Part shown: one piece after another, positions 63,141 to 64,000 of the stretch | How the letters are laid out: every line of letters starts with the position of its first letter | Numbering within the stretch: position 1 is the stretch's first letter | Assembly: GCA_019750295.1 (NCBI GenBank) | Contig: JAIEOS010000008.1 | Span: forward strand, 1-64,000 | Direction of reading: 5' to 3' | Origin: Bdellovibrionales bacterium | Lineage (GTDB): Bacteria; Bdellovibrionota; Bdellovibrionia; Bdellovibrionales; JAGQZY01 | DNA length: 64,000 nucleotides | The notes under the pieces: model-generated | The model's database searches: none | What the model was told of the DNA's origin: nothing | The model's input: only the letters and a program-made list of their open reading frames with translations | Translations under genes and position numbers: made by a program

Positions 63141-63695
63141 TTAGTAAATGGACTCTCCCGTTTGGTCATTGAATCCGTCACAGTCCGCATCGATCGCTAA
63201 ATTCCTTTCGCACCAAATGGGAAGTGTCGAGACATCACCACCATCATCTGGTGAATCGCCACCAGTTTCTCCAGATCCACCGCCACTATCAGGCACCGAC
63301 CCACTGCCATCGTCTCCCCCGCTCTCGTCATCCGCCGGAGAGTCTTCGCATAGCCCTAAAAAATCGTGTTGGTCATGATGAGGACCGCCGTGCTTTAAGT
63401 GAGCCATAGTGGCCTTCAAAGGTAATATCATTTCTTTCCACTGGGACGGATTCCCCGGAGGTCGATGACAAACTTGGATACAAATGAGATGCTTCGATTT
63501 TCCGTGACAGCTGACCTTGTGCTGAACGATGTCCGCTTCCGTAGCGCTTGATAAACTCACCTTTTGGATGGCGCCGCCCTCGCTCCCAGCCAGGCTCATC
63601 GGCGCAGAGTCCGATGGTGAATTATTGCTACAGCCCACAGTGACGAGGACGGTAACTCCTACAACAGTGGCAATACCCAAAGACCTTCCAAACAT
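63141..63695 (-). CDS. Asp/Gly-rich lipoprotein
   Basis: A 184-residue protein with signal peptide and Cys about 22 after TVG. The middle has several Cys and His (KVSCHGKSKHLICIQVCHRP, KHGGPHHDQHDF), then an Asp/Ser/Gly-rich disordered stretch, and the end reads WCERNLAIDADCDGFNDQTG, where DADCDGFND resembles a calcium-binding DxDxDG loop. Possibly a metal-binding surface protein; no family recognised. GGAGGATAT precedes ATG 63695. Confidence 0.75.
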   Translation of the reverse strand: MFGRSLGIATVVGVTVLVTVGCSNNSPSDSAPMSLAGSEGGAIQKVSLSSATEADIVQHKVSCHGKSKHLICIQVCHRPPGNPSQWKEMILPLKATMAHLKHGGPHHDQHDFLGLCEDSPADDESGGDDGSGSVPDSGGGSGETGGDSPDDGGDVSTLPIWCERNLAIDADCDGFNDQTGESIY

Positions 63696-63881
63696 ATATC
63701 CTCCGTGAAAGAGTTGTCATTGCTTCGACAAGTTTAATTGTACAGGGTTTTTTCGCGAAATAAAATCGGTGTCCCCAACTGGAATGGTGCCAAAAAAGTC
63801 GGACTCTTTTGAAGAACTTTTTTGCACCTATTCCTACCAGAACGATGGACATCAATCTCTTCAGTTGTTATGTTCCCAGCC

Positions 63882-64000
63882 ATGTCTTACGAACACAAAA
63901 AAATCGATCAAAAGTGGCAACAACGTTGGGAAAAAGAAGAACCTTTTAAGGCGGTGGATTTTTCCGAAAAACCTAAATACTTCGCTCTAGATATGTTTCC
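63882..64000 (+). CDS. leuS: Leucyl-tRNA synthetase, 5' end only
   Basis: The first 39 codons encode MSYEHKKIDQKWQQRWEKEE and KPKYFALDMF, the typical LeuRS N-terminus leading into the MFPYPSG segment. The gene runs off the window. ATG 63882 is preferred; an in-frame ATG at 63870 is possible and neither has a clear ribosome binding site. Confidence 0.88.
   Translation, partial: MSYEHKKIDQKWQQRWEKEEPFKAVDFSEKPKYFALDMF

Overview
The window reads as chromosome of a motile, lipoprotein-rich Gram-negative bacterium, most likely a Bdellovibrionota (Bdellovibrio-like) member. This is an inference from gene content: a complete polar-type flagellar operon headed by its own sigma-54 activator, two flagellins, a split DUF507 pair, many small Cys-anchored lipoproteins and moderate GC. 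No rRNA, tRNA, CRISPR array or intact insertion sequence was seen.

Layout. 1-9.2 kb: a repeat-bearing lipoprotein, an OmpR-type two-component pair, a ClpX-like unfoldase without zinc finger, a 2OG-Fe(II) oxygenase, an unassigned structured-RNA candidate, two hypothetical envelope genes, a long perfect inverted repeat, a beta-barrel protein and the DUF507 pair. 9.2-18 kb: a bifunctional penicillin-binding protein, then ileS, a lipoprotein, lspA and lgt (isoleucyl-tRNA synthetase plus lipoprotein maturation), another lipoprotein and an HU protein. 18-30.4 kb: an MscS channel, an AGCS symporter, a three-gene surface cluster, a hibernation factor, a NhaR-like LysR regulator, a baeRF (eRF1-like) protein, a second beta-barrel protein and an orphan histidine kinase.

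30.6-35.8 kb is the accessory region: a wall-anchored or secreted RHS/YD-repeat gene on the minus strand, broken twice (a poly-T frameshift just after its signal peptide and one in-frame stop), followed by a DUF4279 immunity-like gene, a truncated and frameshifted duplicate of the RHS core, and two small single-membrane-segment ORFs without a normal start codon.

36.2-50.6 kb is one long minus-strand flagellar operon, transcribed from a clear sigma-54 promoter at about 50,650: TPR protein, sigma-54 activator, flgB, flgC, fliE, fliF, fliG, fliH, fliI, fliJ, motE-like, fliK, flgD, flgE, then a terminator. 51-55.2 kb holds two flagellin genes with sigma-28 promoters; between them lie two paralogous Cys-rich lipoproteins and two related tiny charged proteins. 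The promoter layout suggests a cascade in which sigma-54 drives hook and basal body genes and sigma-28 drives flagellins.

55.3-64 kb: RNase R with a long basic tail, TrmO, a GNAT acetyltransferase, argS, a kinase-fold exported protein, a response regulator-GGDEF diguanylate cyclase, an Asp/Gly-rich lipoprotein and the start of leuS. Three unrelated intergenic inverted repeats with perfect 42-44 bp arms are the most unusual structural signal outside the RHS locus.
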